A stretch of DNA of 64,000 bases, from NCBI RefSeq assembly GCF_900095735.1, contig NZ_FNLO01000008.1, positions 124,001 to 188,000 of the forward strand. Direction: 5' to 3'. Made by a program: the position numbers and the translations under genes. Positions 40,878 to 53,924 of this stretch are shown piece after piece. Below the pieces are notes generated by a model. The model was not told the origin of the DNA, ran no database searches, and saw only the letters and a program-made list of their open reading frames with translations. How positions within the stretch are numbered: position 1 is the first letter of the stretch; every line of letters starts with the position of its first letter. The DNA is from Chitinasiproducens palmae. Lineage in GTDB: Bacteria > Pseudomonadota > Gammaproteobacteria > Burkholderiales > Burkholderiaceae.

Positions 40878-42143
40878 TCAGCCGCGCCGCAGCGAGCCGC
40901 TGATCAGGTCGAAGCGGAACAGCCGGCATTCGATCGCCCCGTTGAACAACGGCGTCTTCAGCGACTCGCGCAAGCGCATCAGCCCCGGCAGTCCACGGTC
41001 GGCCGTCAACACGTACGCGTGCCAGCCGGCGAAGTTCTGCTTCAGCGTGTCGCCGAACGCCTTGAAAAAGTCCGCATCGGCGCCGGTGCCCTCGCGTTCC
41101 CCCACCCGAGCGTCGCCGCGCTGCGGTGCGCTGTCCCAGCCGTCGTCACCCAAGTCGCGCTGGCCGCGTCGGCCGCGCACTTCGATGCGCTCGCCGTAGG
41201 GCGGGTTCGCGACCAGCACCCCCGGCGTCGCCGACGGCGCGCTGAGGAAGCGGGCGTCGACCTGCTTGAGGGCAATGCCGGGCGCGCCGGCGCGTTCCAG
41301 GTTGGCGCGCGCCTTGACCAGCATGTCGCCGGAGATGTCGCTGCCGTAGATGCCGAGATCGCCGGTCCTGGCGCGGGCTGCCCGGCGCGCGTCGAGCGCG
41401 GCAACCTTCATCGCCTGCCAGGCGGTGATGTCGTACTGACGGATCTTCTCGAACGCAAAGCGCCGGTCGCTGCCCGGCGCGATGCCGAGCGCGAGCTGCG
41501 CCGCTTCCGCGACGAACGTGCCGCTGCCGCACATCGGGTCGTAGAGGGGCGTGCCCGGCGTCCAGCCGGTCAGGCGCAGGATGCCGGCGGCAAGGTTCTC
41601 GCGCAGCGGCGCGGCGCCCTTGTCGAGCCGCCAGCCGCGCTTGAACAGCGGCTCGCCGGTAGTGTCCAGATACAGCGTGCAGTGCGTCGCGTCGAGGAAC
41701 ACGAACACGCGCACGTCGGGCGCCACGGTGTCGATATTCGGACGGTCGCCCGCCCGCTCGCGCAGCCGGTCGCAGATAGCGTCCTTCACCTTCAGCGTCG
41801 CGAAATCGACGCTCTTGAGCGGTGACTTCACGGCGGTCATGTCGATGCGCAGCGTCTGCCGCGGACCGAACCACTGCTCCCAGGCCTGCTCGCGCGCGAA
41901 CGAGTAGATGTCGTTTTCACTGCGATAGCTGCGCACGGCCAGACGCAGCAGCACGCGGCTCGCGATGCGCGAATGCAGGTTGACGGCCATCGCGGCCCGC
42001 CAGTCGCCGGCGAAGTGCACGCCGCCGGGCACGGTGGCGCCGGTGTCGAGCGGCGCGTGCTGGGCACCGATCTCGGCGATTTCGGCCGCCAGTGCGGCTT
42101 CCAGGCCGCGCGGACAGGGCGAGAAGAATTCGAAGGTGGACAT
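40878..42143 (-). CDS. rlmL: THUMP-domain 23S rRNA methyltransferase, RlmL N-half type
   Basis: The 421-residue protein has an N-terminal ferredoxin-like/THUMP region (FSPCPRGLEAALAAEI) and a class I methyltransferase domain with PLYDPMCGSGTFVAEAA (SAM loop) and VLVANPPYGERIE (motif IV, NPPY). This corresponds to the m2G2445 methyltransferase half of E. coli RlmL; the RlmK half is absent, so it is a single-function protein. The symbol is by similarity and could be rlmL or the related ypsC. It lies 78 bp upstream of mnmA on the same strand. Confidence 0.87.
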   Translation of the reverse strand: MSTFEFFSPCPRGLEAALAAEIAEIGAQHAPLDTGATVPGGVHFAGDWRAAMAVNLHSRIASRVLLRLAVRSYRSENDIYSFAREQAWEQWFGPRQTLRIDMTAVKSPLKSVDFATLKVKDAICDRLRERAGDRPNIDTVAPDVRVFVFLDATHCTLYLDTTGEPLFKRGWRLDKGAAPLRENLAAGILRLTGWTPGTPLYDPMCGSGTFVAEAAQLALGIAPGSDRRFAFEKIRQYDITAWQAMKVAALDARRAARARTGDLGIYGSDISGDMLVKARANLERAGAPGIALKQVDARFLSAPSATPGVLVANPPYGERIEVRGRRGQRDLGDDGWDSAPQRGDARVGEREGTGADADFFKAFGDTLKQNFAGWHAYVLTADRGLPGLMRLRESLKTPLFNGAIECRLFRFDLISGSLRRG

Positions 42144-42382
42144 GGCTGACTGGAGAGGGCCGCCGCGGCGGCCGATCGGTAGGCCGCGCAACGCCGGGCG
42201 CGGGCGCGCCTCGCCATGCAGCGGTCAAGGCCGGATTGTACCGACTCGCCGCGTGCGCCGCTGCCAGGGCGTCGGCAGCCCGCCTCGCGGGCCGCGACGA
42301 CCGGCGGCGCCCGGTCGCCTGGCCTGGCAACGGCGTGCCGATGGAACGTCGACGTCGGTGCCGAGTCGGCAGCCGCGCGCCG

Positions 42383-42898
42383 TCAGGCAGCGAGCCGACC
42401 GTCGCGGCGCAGCCAGTCGACGATTTCGTCGACGATCTGCTCGGGCGTGTGGGTGGCGTCGACGGTCAATGCCTCGTCCGCCGCCGGTGCTTCAAGCGTT
42501 TCGAGCTGGCTGCGCAGCAGCGCCGGATCGAAGAAATGGCCGCGCCGCTTCGACAGCCGGTCGGCGAGTGCCGCCGCATCGAGCGCCAGCATCACGAACG
42601 ACACGGCGCGGCTGTCGCCACGCAGGACGTCGCGATACGCGCCCTTGAGCGCCGAGCAGGCGAATACGTGGTCCTCGCCGGCGGCCTCGGCCGCGGCCAT
42701 CGCCGCGTGCATGGCTTCCAGCCATGGGCGCCGGTCGTTGTCGTCGAGCGCGATGCCATGCGCCATCTTTTCCTTGTTCGCCGCGCTGTGGAAGGCGTCG
42801 GCGTCGCTGAAACGCCAGCCGAGTCGCGCGGCGAGATTTTCGCCGGTGGTCGTCTTGCCACTGCCCGACACGCCCATGATCACCACGATATTGACCAA
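42383..42898 (-). CDS. gntK: Gluconokinase
   Basis: It phosphorylates gluconate to 6-phosphogluconate, the substrate of Edd. The P-loop GVSGSGKTT is near residues 10-18; FSDADAFHSAANKEKMA and VFACSALKGAYRDVLR are gluconokinase motifs. I chose TTG 42898, which follows AGGAG at eight bases; the ATG at 42877 (start of MGVSGSGK) would be too close to the P-loop. Length is 171 residues. It is the third gene of the edd-eda-gntK run. Confidence 0.93.
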   Translation of the reverse strand: MVNIVVIMGVSGSGKTTTGENLAARLGWRFSDADAFHSAANKEKMAHGIALDDNDRRPWLEAMHAAMAAAEAAGEDHVFACSALKGAYRDVLRGDSRAVSFVMLALDAAALADRLSKRRGHFFDPALLRSQLETLEAPAADEALTVDATHTPEQIVDEIVDWLRRDGRLAA

Positions 42899-43084
42899 AA
42901 CCGATTCTCCTGCTTGCTTGGCTGCATGCCAGCGTCCCCGCTGTGCGAGCCTGTCGTTGGCCCGGCCGAACGGCGCGGGCTGGGTTCGAAACTGCGTGCG
43001 TGGCGTCGCCGCCATCACGGCGGTCTTCGGCGCATCACACCACGATAGCGCCATTCGAAGCGGTTCGGGCCGGCGCGGGACGCT

Positions 43085-43714
43085 TCAGCCGCGCGGGAGC
43101 GCCGCGGCCGCTTGCGCGAGACGGGTGATCTGGCGCCAGTCCCTGGCGGCCACGGCGGCCTTCGGCGTCAGCCACGAGCCACCGACACACGCGACGTTGG
43201 GCAGCGCCAGGAAGTCGGGCGCGCTGGCGACGTCGATGCCGCCGGTCGGACAGAAGCTCAGGTCAGGGAAAGGCCCGTGGAAGGCCTTCAGCATCGGAAT
43301 GCCGCCGGCGGGCACCGCCGGGAAGAACTTCACCGCACGATAGCCGAGCGCCAGCGCCGCGACGATGTCGGTCGGCGTCATCACGCCGGGCAGCAACGGC
43401 AGTCCGGCATCGCGCGCCGCCGCATCGAGCGCCGCCGTCAATCCCGGCGACACGCCGAAGGTCGCACCGGCATCGCGCGCCGCGCGGCATTGCGCCGACG
43501 TCACCAGCGTACCGACGCCAACCGCGGCGTCGGCCGCCCACCCCGCCATCCGTTCGATCACGCCCAGGCCGGCATCCGTCCGCAGCGTGATCTCGAAAAC
43601 CTTCACGCCGCCGTCGTAGAGCGCCTTGCACACCGAAACGCCCTCGTCGACGCTGGCAAATGCCAGTACCGGGATCACCGGGCCCATCTGCATGACCGTT
43701 TGAACGTCCTTCAT
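43085..43714 (-). CDS. eda: 2-dehydro-3-deoxy-6-phosphogluconate (KDPG) aldolase
   Basis: It splits KDPG to pyruvate and glyceraldehyde 3-phosphate. [15 protein letters not shown] carries the catalytic glutamate, and [10 protein letters not shown] the Schiff-base lysine; [21 protein letters not shown] completes the barrel. Length is 209 residues. The start overlaps the edd stop by four bases, so the two enzymes are translationally coupled. Confidence 0.97.
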   Translation of the reverse strand: MKDVQTVMQMGPVIPVLAFASVDEGVSVCKALYDGGVKVFEITLRTDAGLGVIERMAGWAADAAVGVGTLVTSAQCRAARDAGATFGVSPGLTAALDAAARDAGLPLLPGVMTPTDIVAALALGYRAVKFFPAVPAGGIPMLKAFHGPFPDLSFCPTGGIDVASAPDFLALPNVACVGGSWLTPKAAVAARDWRQITRLAQAAAALPRG

Positions 43715-45555
43715 CGTGTTTCTCCTTCGCCCGTCATCGGGCCGAATACGGAAGCGCCCAGCTCGGCGCTCATCGCGGCATGCCGGAACACGCCGAACAG
43801 ACCGGTGCCATAGCCAGGGGCGGTCGGATCAAGCGGCGCCGGCTTCTCGAAGGCGCGCGCGGCCCAGCTGGCGTCGTCGATCTCGATATCGAGCGTGCCG
43901 GCTTCCGCGTCGAGCGTGAGCAGGTCGCCGTCGCGGACCTTGCCGATCGGGCCATCGAGCAGCGCCTCCGGCGACAGGTGGATCACCGCCGGCACCTTGC
44001 CGGATGCGCCGGACATTCGGCCATCGGTCAGCAGCGCGACGTGCCGGCCCTTGTCCTGCAACGCGCCGAGCAGTGGCGTGAGCCGGTGCAGCTCGGGCAT
44101 GCCATTGGCGCGCGCGCCCTGGAAACGCACCACCGCGACGAAGTCGCGATCGAGTTCGCCGGCATCGAAGGCCGCCATGACCGCTTCCTGCGAGTCGAAC
44201 ACGCGGGCCGGCGCCTGCACGCGCCGATGCGCGGGCGCGACCGCCGAAATCTTGATCACGCCCCGGCCAAGCCGACCGCGCATCAGGCGCAGGCCGCCAT
44301 CCGGCGCGAACGGTTCGGCGGCCGGCCGCAGCACCGCCGCGTCGCCGCTGACCGCCGGCGCGTCGCGCCAGACCACCACGCCGTTGTCCAGCACCGGCGC
44401 CTGCGCGTAGCGGCGCAGCCCCGGGCCGGCGACGGTCAGCACGTCGTCGTGCAGCAGACCGGCGTCGAGCAACTCGCGAATCAGGAAGGCCATGCCGCCC
44501 GCGGCGTGGAAGTGATTCACGTCCGCCTTGCCGTTCGGGTAGACCTTGGCCAGCAACGGCACCGCCGCCGACAGCGCATCGAAGTCGTCCCAGTCGATCA
44601 GGATGCCGGCGGCCCGCGCGATCGCGACGAGGTGCAGCGTGTGGTTCGTCGACCCCCCGGTGGCGAGCAGGCCGACGATGCCGTTGACCACCGCTTTCTC
44701 GTCGACGACGTGGCCGACTGGCGTGTACGCATCGCCCTGCACGCCGATCGCCAGCACGCGCGCAGTGGCGGCTTCCGTGAGCGCCTGCCGCAACGGTGCG
44801 CGCGGGTGGATGAAGGCGGCGCCGGGCAGATGCAGGCCCATCACTTCCATCAGCAGTTGGTTGCTGTTCGCGGTGCCGTAGAACGTGCAGGTGCCCTGCT
44901 CGTGATAGGCGCTCGACTCCGCTTCGAGCAGCGCGGCCTCGCCGACCTCGCCCAGCGCGAACTGCTGACGCACGCGTGCCTTCGCGTCGTTCGAGAGGCC
45001 GCTCGCCATCGGCCCGGCCGGCACGAAGATGGTCGGCAGGTGCCCGAACTGCAGCGCACCGATCAGCAGTCCCGGCACGATCTTGTCGCAGATGCCGAGG
45101 CACAGCGCGGCGTCGAACATATTGTGCGACAGCGCGATGGCCGTGCCCATCGCGATCGTTTCGCGCGAAAACAGCGACATCTCCATGCCGATGTTGCCCT
45201 GCGTGACGCCGTCGCACATTGCCGGCACACCGCCGGCGAACTGGGCGGTGCCGCCGGCGGCATGGGCGGCGCGCTTGATCACGTCGGGATAGTCACGGTA
45301 TGGCGCGTGCGCGGACAGCATCTCGTTGTACGACGAGACGATGCCGATGTTCGGCGTGACCAGCGCCTTGATCTTGAATTTGTCGTCGCCCTCGATGGCT
45401 GCGAAACCGTGCGCGAGGTTCGCGCAGGACAGCGCGCCGCGTTGCGGGAATCCGCCCTGCGCGCGCGCGATGCGGGCCAGATAGGCGGCGCGCGTCGGCC
45501 GGCTGCGTGCGACGATCCGCGCGGTGACGCGGGACAGTTCGGGATGGACGGACAT
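43711..45555 (-). CDS. edd: 6-phosphogluconate dehydratase
   Basis: The first committed enzyme of the Entner-Doudoroff pathway, a [4Fe-4S] IlvD/Edd-family dehydratase. [16 protein letters not shown] and [13 protein letters not shown] carry cluster cysteines; [21 protein letters not shown] is the C-terminal signature. Length is 614 residues (E. coli 603). ATG 45555 is preceded by AAGGAGAA. With eda and gntK it forms an operon for gluconate and glucose use. Confidence 0.97.
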   Translation of the reverse strand: MSVHPELSRVTARIVARSRPTRAAYLARIARAQGGFPQRGALSCANLAHGFAAIEGDDKFKIKALVTPNIGIVSSYNEMLSAHAPYRDYPDVIKRAAHAAGGTAQFAGGVPAMCDGVTQGNIGMEMSLFSRETIAMGTAIALSHNMFDAALCLGICDKIVPGLLIGALQFGHLPTIFVPAGPMASGLSNDAKARVRQQFALGEVGEAALLEAESSAYHEQGTCTFYGTANSNQLLMEVMGLHLPGAAFIHPRAPLRQALTEAATARVLAIGVQGDAYTPVGHVVDEKAVVNGIVGLLATGGSTNHTLHLVAIARAAGILIDWDDFDALSAAVPLLAKVYPNGKADVNHFHAAGGMAFLIRELLDAGLLHDDVLTVAGPGLRRYAQAPVLDNGVVVWRDAPAVSGDAAVLRPAAEPFAPDGGLRLMRGRLGRGVIKISAVAPAHRRVQAPARVFDSQEAVMAAFDAGELDRDFVAVVRFQGARANGMPELHRLTPLLGALQDKGRHVALLTDGRMSGASGKVPAVIHLSPEALLDGPIGKVRDGDLLTLDAEAGTLDIEIDDASWAARAFEKPAPLDPTAPGYGTGLFGVFRHAAMSAELGASVFGPMTGEGETR

Positions 45556-45630
45556 GCGGTGATTCTCCTTTCGACGCGCGGTGGAACAAGCAGCGCGCTC
45601 CGGACGCGAGCCCGGACGCGCCGCTGCGGC

Positions 45631-45661
45631 GGTGCGCCGGCGGCGCCGGCGCCGGCGCACC
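45631..45661 (-). terminator. GC-rich 12-bp hairpin between hemJ and edd
   Basis: GGTGCGCCGGCG (45631-45642) and CGCCGGCGCACC (45650-45661) form a perfect stem with a 7-base loop, 61 bases after the hemJ stop and 76 bases before edd. No T run follows. It could separate the hemJ transcript from the edd operon. Confidence 0.4.
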
Positions 45662-45721
45662 GTTCCGGTGGGGACCCGGACGGACGTGGCGTGGTGGGCG
45701 GCCAGCCGCCGCCCGCTGTGT

Positions 45722-46138
45722 CTAGAACGGCTTGACGACCACGAGCAGCACGGCGGCCAGCATGCCCAACACCGGAATCTCGTTGAAGTAGCGATACCAA
45801 CGATGCGAGCGCAGGTTCTCGCCTCGCTCGAACCGTCCCAGCAGTCGCCAGCAGTAGAAATGGTAGAGAAGCATCAGCACCACGACACTCAGCTTGGCGT
45901 GCATCCAGCCGGCGCCTTCGCCGATGCCGACGCCGAGCCACAGCCAGAGGCCGAACGCCAGCGCCGGCACCATGATCAGCGTCATGAAGCGGAACAGCTT
46001 GCGCGCCATCAGCAGCAGCCGGGCGGTCGCCGTGGGATCGGTTTCCATCGCCAGGTTGACGTAGATGCGCGGCAGATAGAACAGGCCCGCGAACCACGAG
46101 GCGACGAAAACGATATGCAGCCCCTTGATCCAGAGCAT
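45722..46138 (-). CDS. hemJ: HemJ-type protoporphyrinogen oxidase (CopD-family membrane protein)
   Basis: The 138-residue protein has four membrane helices. [21 protein letters not shown] carries the conserved histidine and [17 protein letters not shown] the conserved lysine and second histidine of HemJ. It oxidises protoporphyrinogen IX in bacteria lacking HemG/HemY. The site AAGGAGAA precedes ATG 46138. It follows proA after 19 bp. The other family name, CopD-like, reflects fold only. Confidence 0.88.
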   Translation of the reverse strand: MLWIKGLHIVFVASWFAGLFYLPRIYVNLAMETDPTATARLLLMARKLFRFMTLIMVPALAFGLWLWLGVGIGEGAGWMHAKLSVVVLMLLYHFYCWRLLGRFERGENLRSHRWYRYFNEIPVLGMLAAVLLVVVKPF

Positions 46139-46157
46139 CCGCTTGTTCTCCTTGCGC

Positions 46158-47609
46158 TCAGTGGCGCACTTCGCCGTGGCCGAATACCACGTACTTCAGC
46201 GACGTCAGCCCGTCGAGACCGACCGGACCGCGCGCGTGCAGCTTGTCGTTCGAGATGCCGATCTCGGCGCCCAGTCCGTACTCGAAACCATCGGCGAAGC
46301 GCGTCGAGGCGTTGATCATCACGCTTGCCGAATCGACCTCGCGGAGGAACCGCATCGCGCGGTCGTGATGCTCGGTGACGATCGCATCGGTATGCGCGGA
46401 GCCGTAGGTGTTGATGTGTTCGATTGCCTCGTCGATGCCGGCCACGGTGCGGATCGCCAACACCGGCGCCAGATATTCGGTCGACCAGTCGGACAGCTCG
46501 GCGGGCACGGATGCGATGCCCGCCTTGTCGAGCACCGCACGCGTGCGCTCGCAGGCGCGCAGCTCGACACCCTGCTCCGCCATTCCGCGCGCCACCGACG
46601 GCAGCAACGCGTCGGCCACGCCCTGCGCGACGAGCAGCGTCTCCATCGTATTGCAGGTGCCGTAGCGGTGCGTCTTCGCATTGACCGCGATCGCCTGCGC
46701 CTTCGCCGGGTCGGCGCCATCATCCAGATACAGGTGGCAGATGCCGTCGAGATGCTTGATCATCGGCACGCGCGCATCGCGCATCAGACGCTCGATCAGG
46801 CGCTTGCCGCCGCGCGGCACGATCACGTCGACGAACTCGGTCATCGTGATCAGGGCACCGACCGCCGCGCGATCCGCGGTGTCGACCACCTGCACCGCAT
46901 CGACCGGCAGGCCGTGTGCGGCCAGCGCGTCGGCGATCAGCCCGGCCAGCGCGGTATTGCTGGCGATGGCCTCGGAACCGCCGCGCAGGATGGTCGCGTT
47001 GCCGGATTTCAGGCACAGCGCGGCGGCGTCGACCGTCACATTGGGGCGTGACTCGTAGATGATGCCGATCACGCCGAGCGGCACGCGCATGCGGCCGACG
47101 GCGATACCGCTCGGGCGGATCTTCACATCGCTGATCTCGCCGACCGGGTCCGGCAGCGCCGCGACCTGGCGCAGCCCCTCGACCATCGTCGCGAGCGCCT
47201 TGTCCGACAGCGTCAGGCGGTCGATGAACGCCGCATCCAGTCCCTTGTCACGGGCAGCCGCGACATCGCGCGCATTGGCGGCGATCAGCGCGCTCCGGCC
47301 GGCCTCGATGGCACGCGCGATGGCGATCAGCGCGTCGTTCTTCTGCGCACTGCTGGCGCGCGCGAGGCCCCGCGACGCGGCGCGCGCGCGTCGGCCAAGC
47401 TCATGCATGTAGGCGCCGATGTCGCGCGCCGCCGGCCCGTCCGATGGCAAGGCGACGCCGGCACGCGTCGCGGCTTGCTGCCGGCCGTCCGCCGGCAAAG
47501 CCGCCCCGCGCGAACTACCGGGCGTCCCACCGGTCGTCGCACCGGGCGTTTCATCCAGCACACCGTCGTGCACATCACCACGCACCTCATCACGCATCTC
47601 GTCACGCAT
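46158..47609 (-). CDS. proA: Gamma-glutamyl phosphate reductase with an N-terminal extension
   Basis: It reduces gamma-glutamyl phosphate to glutamate semialdehyde in proline synthesis. The conserved part starts near [45 protein letters not shown] and [15 protein letters not shown] (catalytic Cys) are signatures. The conserved core is about 420 residues, but the frame opens about 62 residues earlier. That extra segment is low-complexity and its first part ([13 protein letters not shown]) comes from a 12-base tandem repeat. ATG 47609 has GGGAG ten bases upstream; GTG 47618 is the longest start. A later TTG before [10 protein letters not shown] is also possible. The true start is uncertain. Confidence 0.92.
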   Translation of the reverse strand: MRDEMRDEVRGDVHDGVLDETPGATTGGTPGSSRGAALPADGRQQAATRAGVALPSDGPAARDIGAYMHELGRRARAASRGLARASSAQKNDALIAIARAIEAGRSALIAANARDVAAARDKGLDAAFIDRLTLSDKALATMVEGLRQVAALPDPVGEISDVKIRPSGIAVGRMRVPLGVIGIIYESRPNVTVDAAALCLKSGNATILRGGSEAIASNTALAGLIADALAAHGLPVDAVQVVDTADRAAVGALITMTEFVDVIVPRGGKRLIERLMRDARVPMIKHLDGICHLYLDDGADPAKAQAIAVNAKTHRYGTCNTMETLLVAQGVADALLPSVARGMAEQGVELRACERTRAVLDKAGIASVPAELSDWSTEYLAPVLAIRTVAGIDEAIEHINTYGSAHTDAIVTEHHDRAMRFLREVDSASVMINASTRFADGFEYGLGAEIGISNDKLHARGPVGLDGLTSLKYVVFGHGEVRH

Positions 47610-47614
47610 TTCCG
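47579..47614 (+). repeat. 12-base tandem repeat at the proA 5' end
   Basis: On the plus strand: CACGCACCTCAT, CACGCATCTCGT, CACGCATTTCCG. On the coding strand the units give the MRDE-type repeat at the start of the long ProA frame. Confidence 0.8.
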
Positions 47615-47667
47615 TCACGCTCCCTGGCGCTCTCTCGTTTCACGCTGTTTCGTCGCCGCTGCCTGCT

Positions 47668-48768
47668 TCATCCCGTCTGGCGCCGGGCCGATGACGCGGG
47701 CTCGGCGGCCACCCGCATCGCCAGGTCGAACAGACCCTGCCACGGATCAGGGCTGGCCGGCAGCGTCCCGGCCCGCAACTGCCCCGGCGGCATGCCGCTG
47801 CCCAGCCCCTTCAACTGTGCGTCGAGCCGCGCCGCATCGGCCAGCGCGCCTTCCAGCGCATCGAGTTCGACGCGCCGCACCGCCTGGCCCAGGAACCGCT
47901 CGCGTGGTCCCCAGACCCGATTCGCACGGGCCAGCTCGGCCAGCGAGCGGCCGGCGGCCAGGCCGCGCTTGACGCGGATCAGCGTGCGGATCTCCTCGAC
48001 CACCGCCCACAGCACCAGGATCGGCGTCTCGCCCTCGCCGCGCAGGCCATCGACCATGCGCGCCAGCCGCGCCACGTCGCCGGCCAGCATGGCTTCGTTC
48101 AGTTTGAACACGTCGTAGCGCGCGACGTTCAGCACTGCCTCGCGCACCTGTTCGTCGTCGATCTCGCCTGGCGGGTAAAGCAGACCGAGCTTCAGGATCT
48201 CCTGGTGCGCGGCGAGCAGGTTGCCTTCGACCCGTTCAACGATGAACTGCAACGCGCGCCGGCCGGCCTCGCCGGCGGGCACCCGCTGCCGCTGGCGCGC
48301 CAGCCGCTCGCCGATCCAGTTGCCGAGGTTGGCGCGCTCGATCACGTCGATCCGCACGCCCACGCCAGCCGTGGTCAGCGCGGTGAACCATGCCGACTTC
48401 TGCGTGCTCGCGTCCAGGCGCGGCAGCGTCACGAGCATCACTGTGTTCGGATCCGCACCGGACTGGCGCGCCAACGTCTGCAGCGCCTCGCCGCCCTCTC
48501 GGCCCGGCTTGCCGCTGGGCACGCGCAGCTCGACCAGACGCTTCTCGCCGAACAGCGACATCGCCTGGCTGGCACCGAGCAGCGCGCTCCAGTCGAAGCC
48601 GCGCTCCGCCACGAAGGTCTCGCGCTCGGTGCATCCGGCCGCGCGCGCGGCCTGGCGAATCGCGTCGACGCTTTCCTGCACGAGCAGGTGCTCGTCGCCG
48701 AACACGACGTAGAGCGGCCGTAACGCCTTGGCCAGATGTGCCGGCAATGCATCGGCACGCAACAGCAT
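47668..48768 (-). CDS. holA: DNA polymerase III delta subunit
   Basis: HolA is the clamp-loader subunit that opens the beta clamp. The 366-residue protein has the family opening LRPLYVVFGDEHLLVQESVDAIR, FGEKRLVELRVPSGKPG, and the helical RVEGNLLAAHQEILKLGLLYP near residues 190-210. The last 25 residues are a basic Pro/Ala tail. It follows lptE by 18 bp, the usual leuS-lptE-holA order. Confidence 0.95.
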   Translation of the reverse strand: MLLRADALPAHLAKALRPLYVVFGDEHLLVQESVDAIRQAARAAGCTERETFVAERGFDWSALLGASQAMSLFGEKRLVELRVPSGKPGREGGEALQTLARQSGADPNTVMLVTLPRLDASTQKSAWFTALTTAGVGVRIDVIERANLGNWIGERLARQRQRVPAGEAGRRALQFIVERVEGNLLAAHQEILKLGLLYPPGEIDDEQVREAVLNVARYDVFKLNEAMLAGDVARLARMVDGLRGEGETPILVLWAVVEEIRTLIRVKRGLAAGRSLAELARANRVWGPRERFLGQAVRRVELDALEGALADAARLDAQLKGLGSGMPPGQLRAGTLPASPDPWQGLFDLAMRVAAEPASSARRQTG

Positions 48769-48786
48769 TGGTGTGCTCCCGGCGGC

Positions 48787-49338
48787 TTACAGCGGCGGCG
48801 TCGGCAACGGCGCGCGCGAGTTCACGCCCGGCACCGCCTGTTCGTCCGGATCGAGCGTGCGCACCACGGTCAGCCGGCGCAGCAACTGGTTGACGATGTC
48901 GGTGTCCATGTCGCGATAGAGTAGCGTCGCTTCCTGATCCTTGGCGAGCGCATAACGGTCGCTGTACGACATCGACCGGTTCACGCTGATCGTGCTGGGC
49001 GGCACCAGCACCGCGCCATTGCTGCCCACCAGCGAGTACTGCGCGACACTGGTCAGCACGTACTCCTGCGCCACCCCGGTGACGCTCAGCGTCAACACGC
49101 CGCGGCCGCGCGTAACGGCCAGCATCAGCGTTGCGTCCGCGTCCTTCGGCGATGTGACGATGCGGGTCTCGCTGCCGCCCTCGACCATGCGCTTGAGCAG
49201 CGCAGCGGTTTCGGGATTCGGCGCGCCCGCGACGTAGAGCCGCTTGAACGGGAACGCGTAATCGCCGCGCAACTGGAAGCCACAGGCAGCCAGGCTCAGC
49301 AGCAGGATCAGACAGACGTAGCGGATCAACGCAACCAT
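48787..49338 (-). CDS. lptE: LPS-assembly lipoprotein LptE
   Basis: The outer-membrane lipoprotein plugs and supports the LptD translocon. The signal peptide is YVCLILLLSLAAC, with the lipid-bearing Cys near residue 19, then GFQLRGDYAFPFKRLYV, the LptE opening. ATG 49338 gives 183 residues. It lies 11 bases after leuS. Confidence 0.93.
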   Translation of the reverse strand: MVALIRYVCLILLLSLAACGFQLRGDYAFPFKRLYVAGAPNPETAALLKRMVEGGSETRIVTSPKDADATLMLAVTRGRGVLTLSVTGVAQEYVLTSVAQYSLVGSNGAVLVPPSTISVNRSMSYSDRYALAKDQEATLLYRDMDTDIVNQLLRRLTVVRTLDPDEQAVPGVNSRAPLPTPPL

Positions 49339-49349
49339 CGCTCCCTTCC

Positions 49350-52054
<2,705 letters not shown>

Positions 52055-52083
52055 AAAGCGGGCCGGCGGCAGCCGACCCCGGA

Positions 52084-52896
52084 TCAGCGCAGGCCCAGCA
52101 CGTCCTGCATGTCGTACAGCCCAGCCTCGCGGCCGGCCAGGAAGTGCACGGCTCGCAGCGAACCCTCGGCATAGCTCTGCCGGCTCGACGACTTGTGCGA
52201 AATCTCGATGCGCTCGCCGATGCCGGCGAACAGCACCGTGTGGTCGCCGACGATGTCGCCGCCACGAATCGTCGCGAAGCCGATCGTGCCTTCCTCGCGC
52301 GGACCGGTGACCCCTTCGCGGGCATACACTGCGCAATCGTCGAGCGAACGGCCCGACGCCGCGGCGACCACCTCGCCCATCTTCAGCGCGGTGCCCGACG
52401 GCGCGTCGACCTTGTTGCGATGGTGCGCCTCGACGATCTCGACGTCATAGCCGGTCGCCAGTTGACGCGCGGCGAGGTCCAGCAGCTTGAGCGTGACGTT
52501 GACGCCCACGCTCATGTTCGGTGCGAAGACGATGCCGATGCGGTGGCTCGCGGCCTCGATCACCGCCTTCTGCGCCGCCGTGAAGCCGGTGGTGCCGATG
52601 ACCACGCGCGTGCCATGCCGCTGCGCGGCCTCCAGGTGGACCAGTGTTCCTTCCGGCCGCGTGAAGTCGATCAGGTAATCGGCACCGCCGATCACCGCGT
52701 CCAGGTCGCTGCTGATCGCAACGCCGATCTCGCGCCCGAGGAATGCGCCGGCATCGCGGCCCGACGCCGCGTCGCCGGCCGGCACCAGCGCGCCGCTGAG
52801 GGTAAGCGCGGGATCGGCCAGTACGGCTTCGATCAGCATGCGGCCCATCCGGCCGGTTGCGCCTGCCACCGCTACCCGCAACGTCGACTCACTCAT
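52084..52896 (-). CDS. dapB: 4-hydroxy-tetrahydrodipicolinate reductase
   Basis: A lysine/diaminopimelate pathway enzyme. The Rossmann motif [18 protein letters not shown] is near residues 8-25; [30 protein letters not shown] and [20 protein letters not shown] (catalytic His and Lys) are signatures. Length is 270 residues (E. coli 273). ATG 52896 overlaps the bamE stop by eight bases. leuS follows after 124 bp with its own promoter. Confidence 0.97.
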   Translation of the reverse strand: MSESTLRVAVAGATGRMGRMLIEAVLADPALTLSGALVPAGDAASGRDAGAFLGREIGVAISSDLDAVIGGADYLIDFTRPEGTLVHLEAAQRHGTRVVIGTTGFTAAQKAVIEAASHRIGIVFAPNMSVGVNVTLKLLDLAARQLATGYDVEIVEAHHRNKVDAPSGTALKMGEVVAAASGRSLDDCAVYAREGVTGPREEGTIGFATIRGGDIVGDHTVLFAGIGERIEISHKSSSRQSYAEGSLRAVHFLAGREAGLYDMQDVLGLR

Positions 52897-53734
52897 TGCC
52901 GGCTCCGCTCGCCGTGCTGCCCGAGGCGGCTTGCGGCGGTTCGGCCAGCGTGCTGTCGCTGTTCGCACGGCGGCGCGACGGCGTCAGTCGGATCTGGTTC
53001 GGCTGCTTGAGTTCGGGCGTGGCCGACGGCGGACCGCCGCGCACCACCGGTTGCGGGGCGTTGCGCGCGACCGGCTCGGAGGCCGGTGTCGGTTCTGCCA
53101 GACGCCGGTTGGCGGCGTCCGCGGCGCGCTCGTTCGGCGCCACGCCGCTGACCGGTGCGGCGGCCGGCGGCGGCATCGAAGCCGCGGCCGGCGTGGCGGC
53201 GGTCTGACTGGCCGTCGCATCGAACTGGCGCGCGGCGGCCGTGTCCTTCGCCGACGCGTCGATCTGGCGACCGCGCGTGTCTTCGCGCTTGTCGCCGTCG
53301 ATCAGCGCGATCAGATCCTGCTCGCTCGGCAGATCCTCGGCACCGGACCAGCTGACCAGCCGGTCGCCATCGAAGTTGATGACGAGGTCACGCTTCTCGA
53401 CGACCGAACTGGAGCCGCGTTTGAAATAGAAGATGTAGTCCCAACGATTGGTGTGGAACATGTCGGCCAGCAACGGCGTGCCGATCGTCGCGCGCACGTC
53501 GCTGCGCGACTGGCCCACTTGCAGACGGCTCGCCGCCTCGCGGGAGACGAAGTTGCCCTGCACGATGGTGACGCGATACGGCGTCACATAACGCGCGATG
53601 CGACCGGTGAGGCCGTCATAGGTCGAACAGGCACCCAGCAGCGAGGCGCCGATCAGGAGCGCAGCGAGGCAGCGGCCCCGCGCCGGAACACGACCGGCGC
53701 GGTCGCGGAACATCAACGAAGTCTTAGGAGTCAT
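52889..53734 (-). CDS. bamE: Outer-membrane assembly lipoprotein BamE with a long C-terminal tail
   Basis: A lipoprotein of the BAM complex (SmpA/OmlA family). The lipoprotein signal ends [11 protein letters not shown] (Cys near residue 36), followed by the BamE fold with [24 protein letters not shown] and [16 protein letters not shown]. The core ends near residue 150. A further 130 residues are Ala/Pro/Thr-rich low complexity, whereas E. coli BamE has 113 residues in all. Start ATG 53734; ATG 53713 is an alternative. It is divergent from fur, the usual fur-bamE arrangement. Confidence 0.92.
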   Translation of the reverse strand: MTPKTSLMFRDRAGRVPARGRCLAALLIGASLLGACSTYDGLTGRIARYVTPYRVTIVQGNFVSREAASRLQVGQSRSDVRATIGTPLLADMFHTNRWDYIFYFKRGSSSVVEKRDLVINFDGDRLVSWSGAEDLPSEQDLIALIDGDKREDTRGRQIDASAKDTAAARQFDATASQTAATPAAASMPPPAAAPVSGVAPNERAADAANRRLAEPTPASEPVARNAPQPVVRGGPPSATPELKQPNQIRLTPSRRRANSDSTLAEPPQAASGSTASGAGNE

Positions 53735-53924
53735 GTCACCGATGGAGGGGGTTGCCTGCCAGGCTGCGTCCTGCTCTGTCTACGTCCTTCCGCCCATGCC
53801 CTCAGCGGGCGCGGCGGCACGCCCAACTGTGCAGAAGCGTTGAGCGCGTCGTGCCGGCTGGCGTCCGGCACGCGAAAAACCCTTTATCATGGGGCCTTGT
53901 ATTGTACTCTAGTGAAGATTAGCG

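Noticed and set aside
42983-42992. GGTTCGAAAC, resembling a tRNA T-loop, between gntK and eda
   Set aside because: No matching acceptor, D-arm or anticodon-arm pairing is found in the 75 bases before it.
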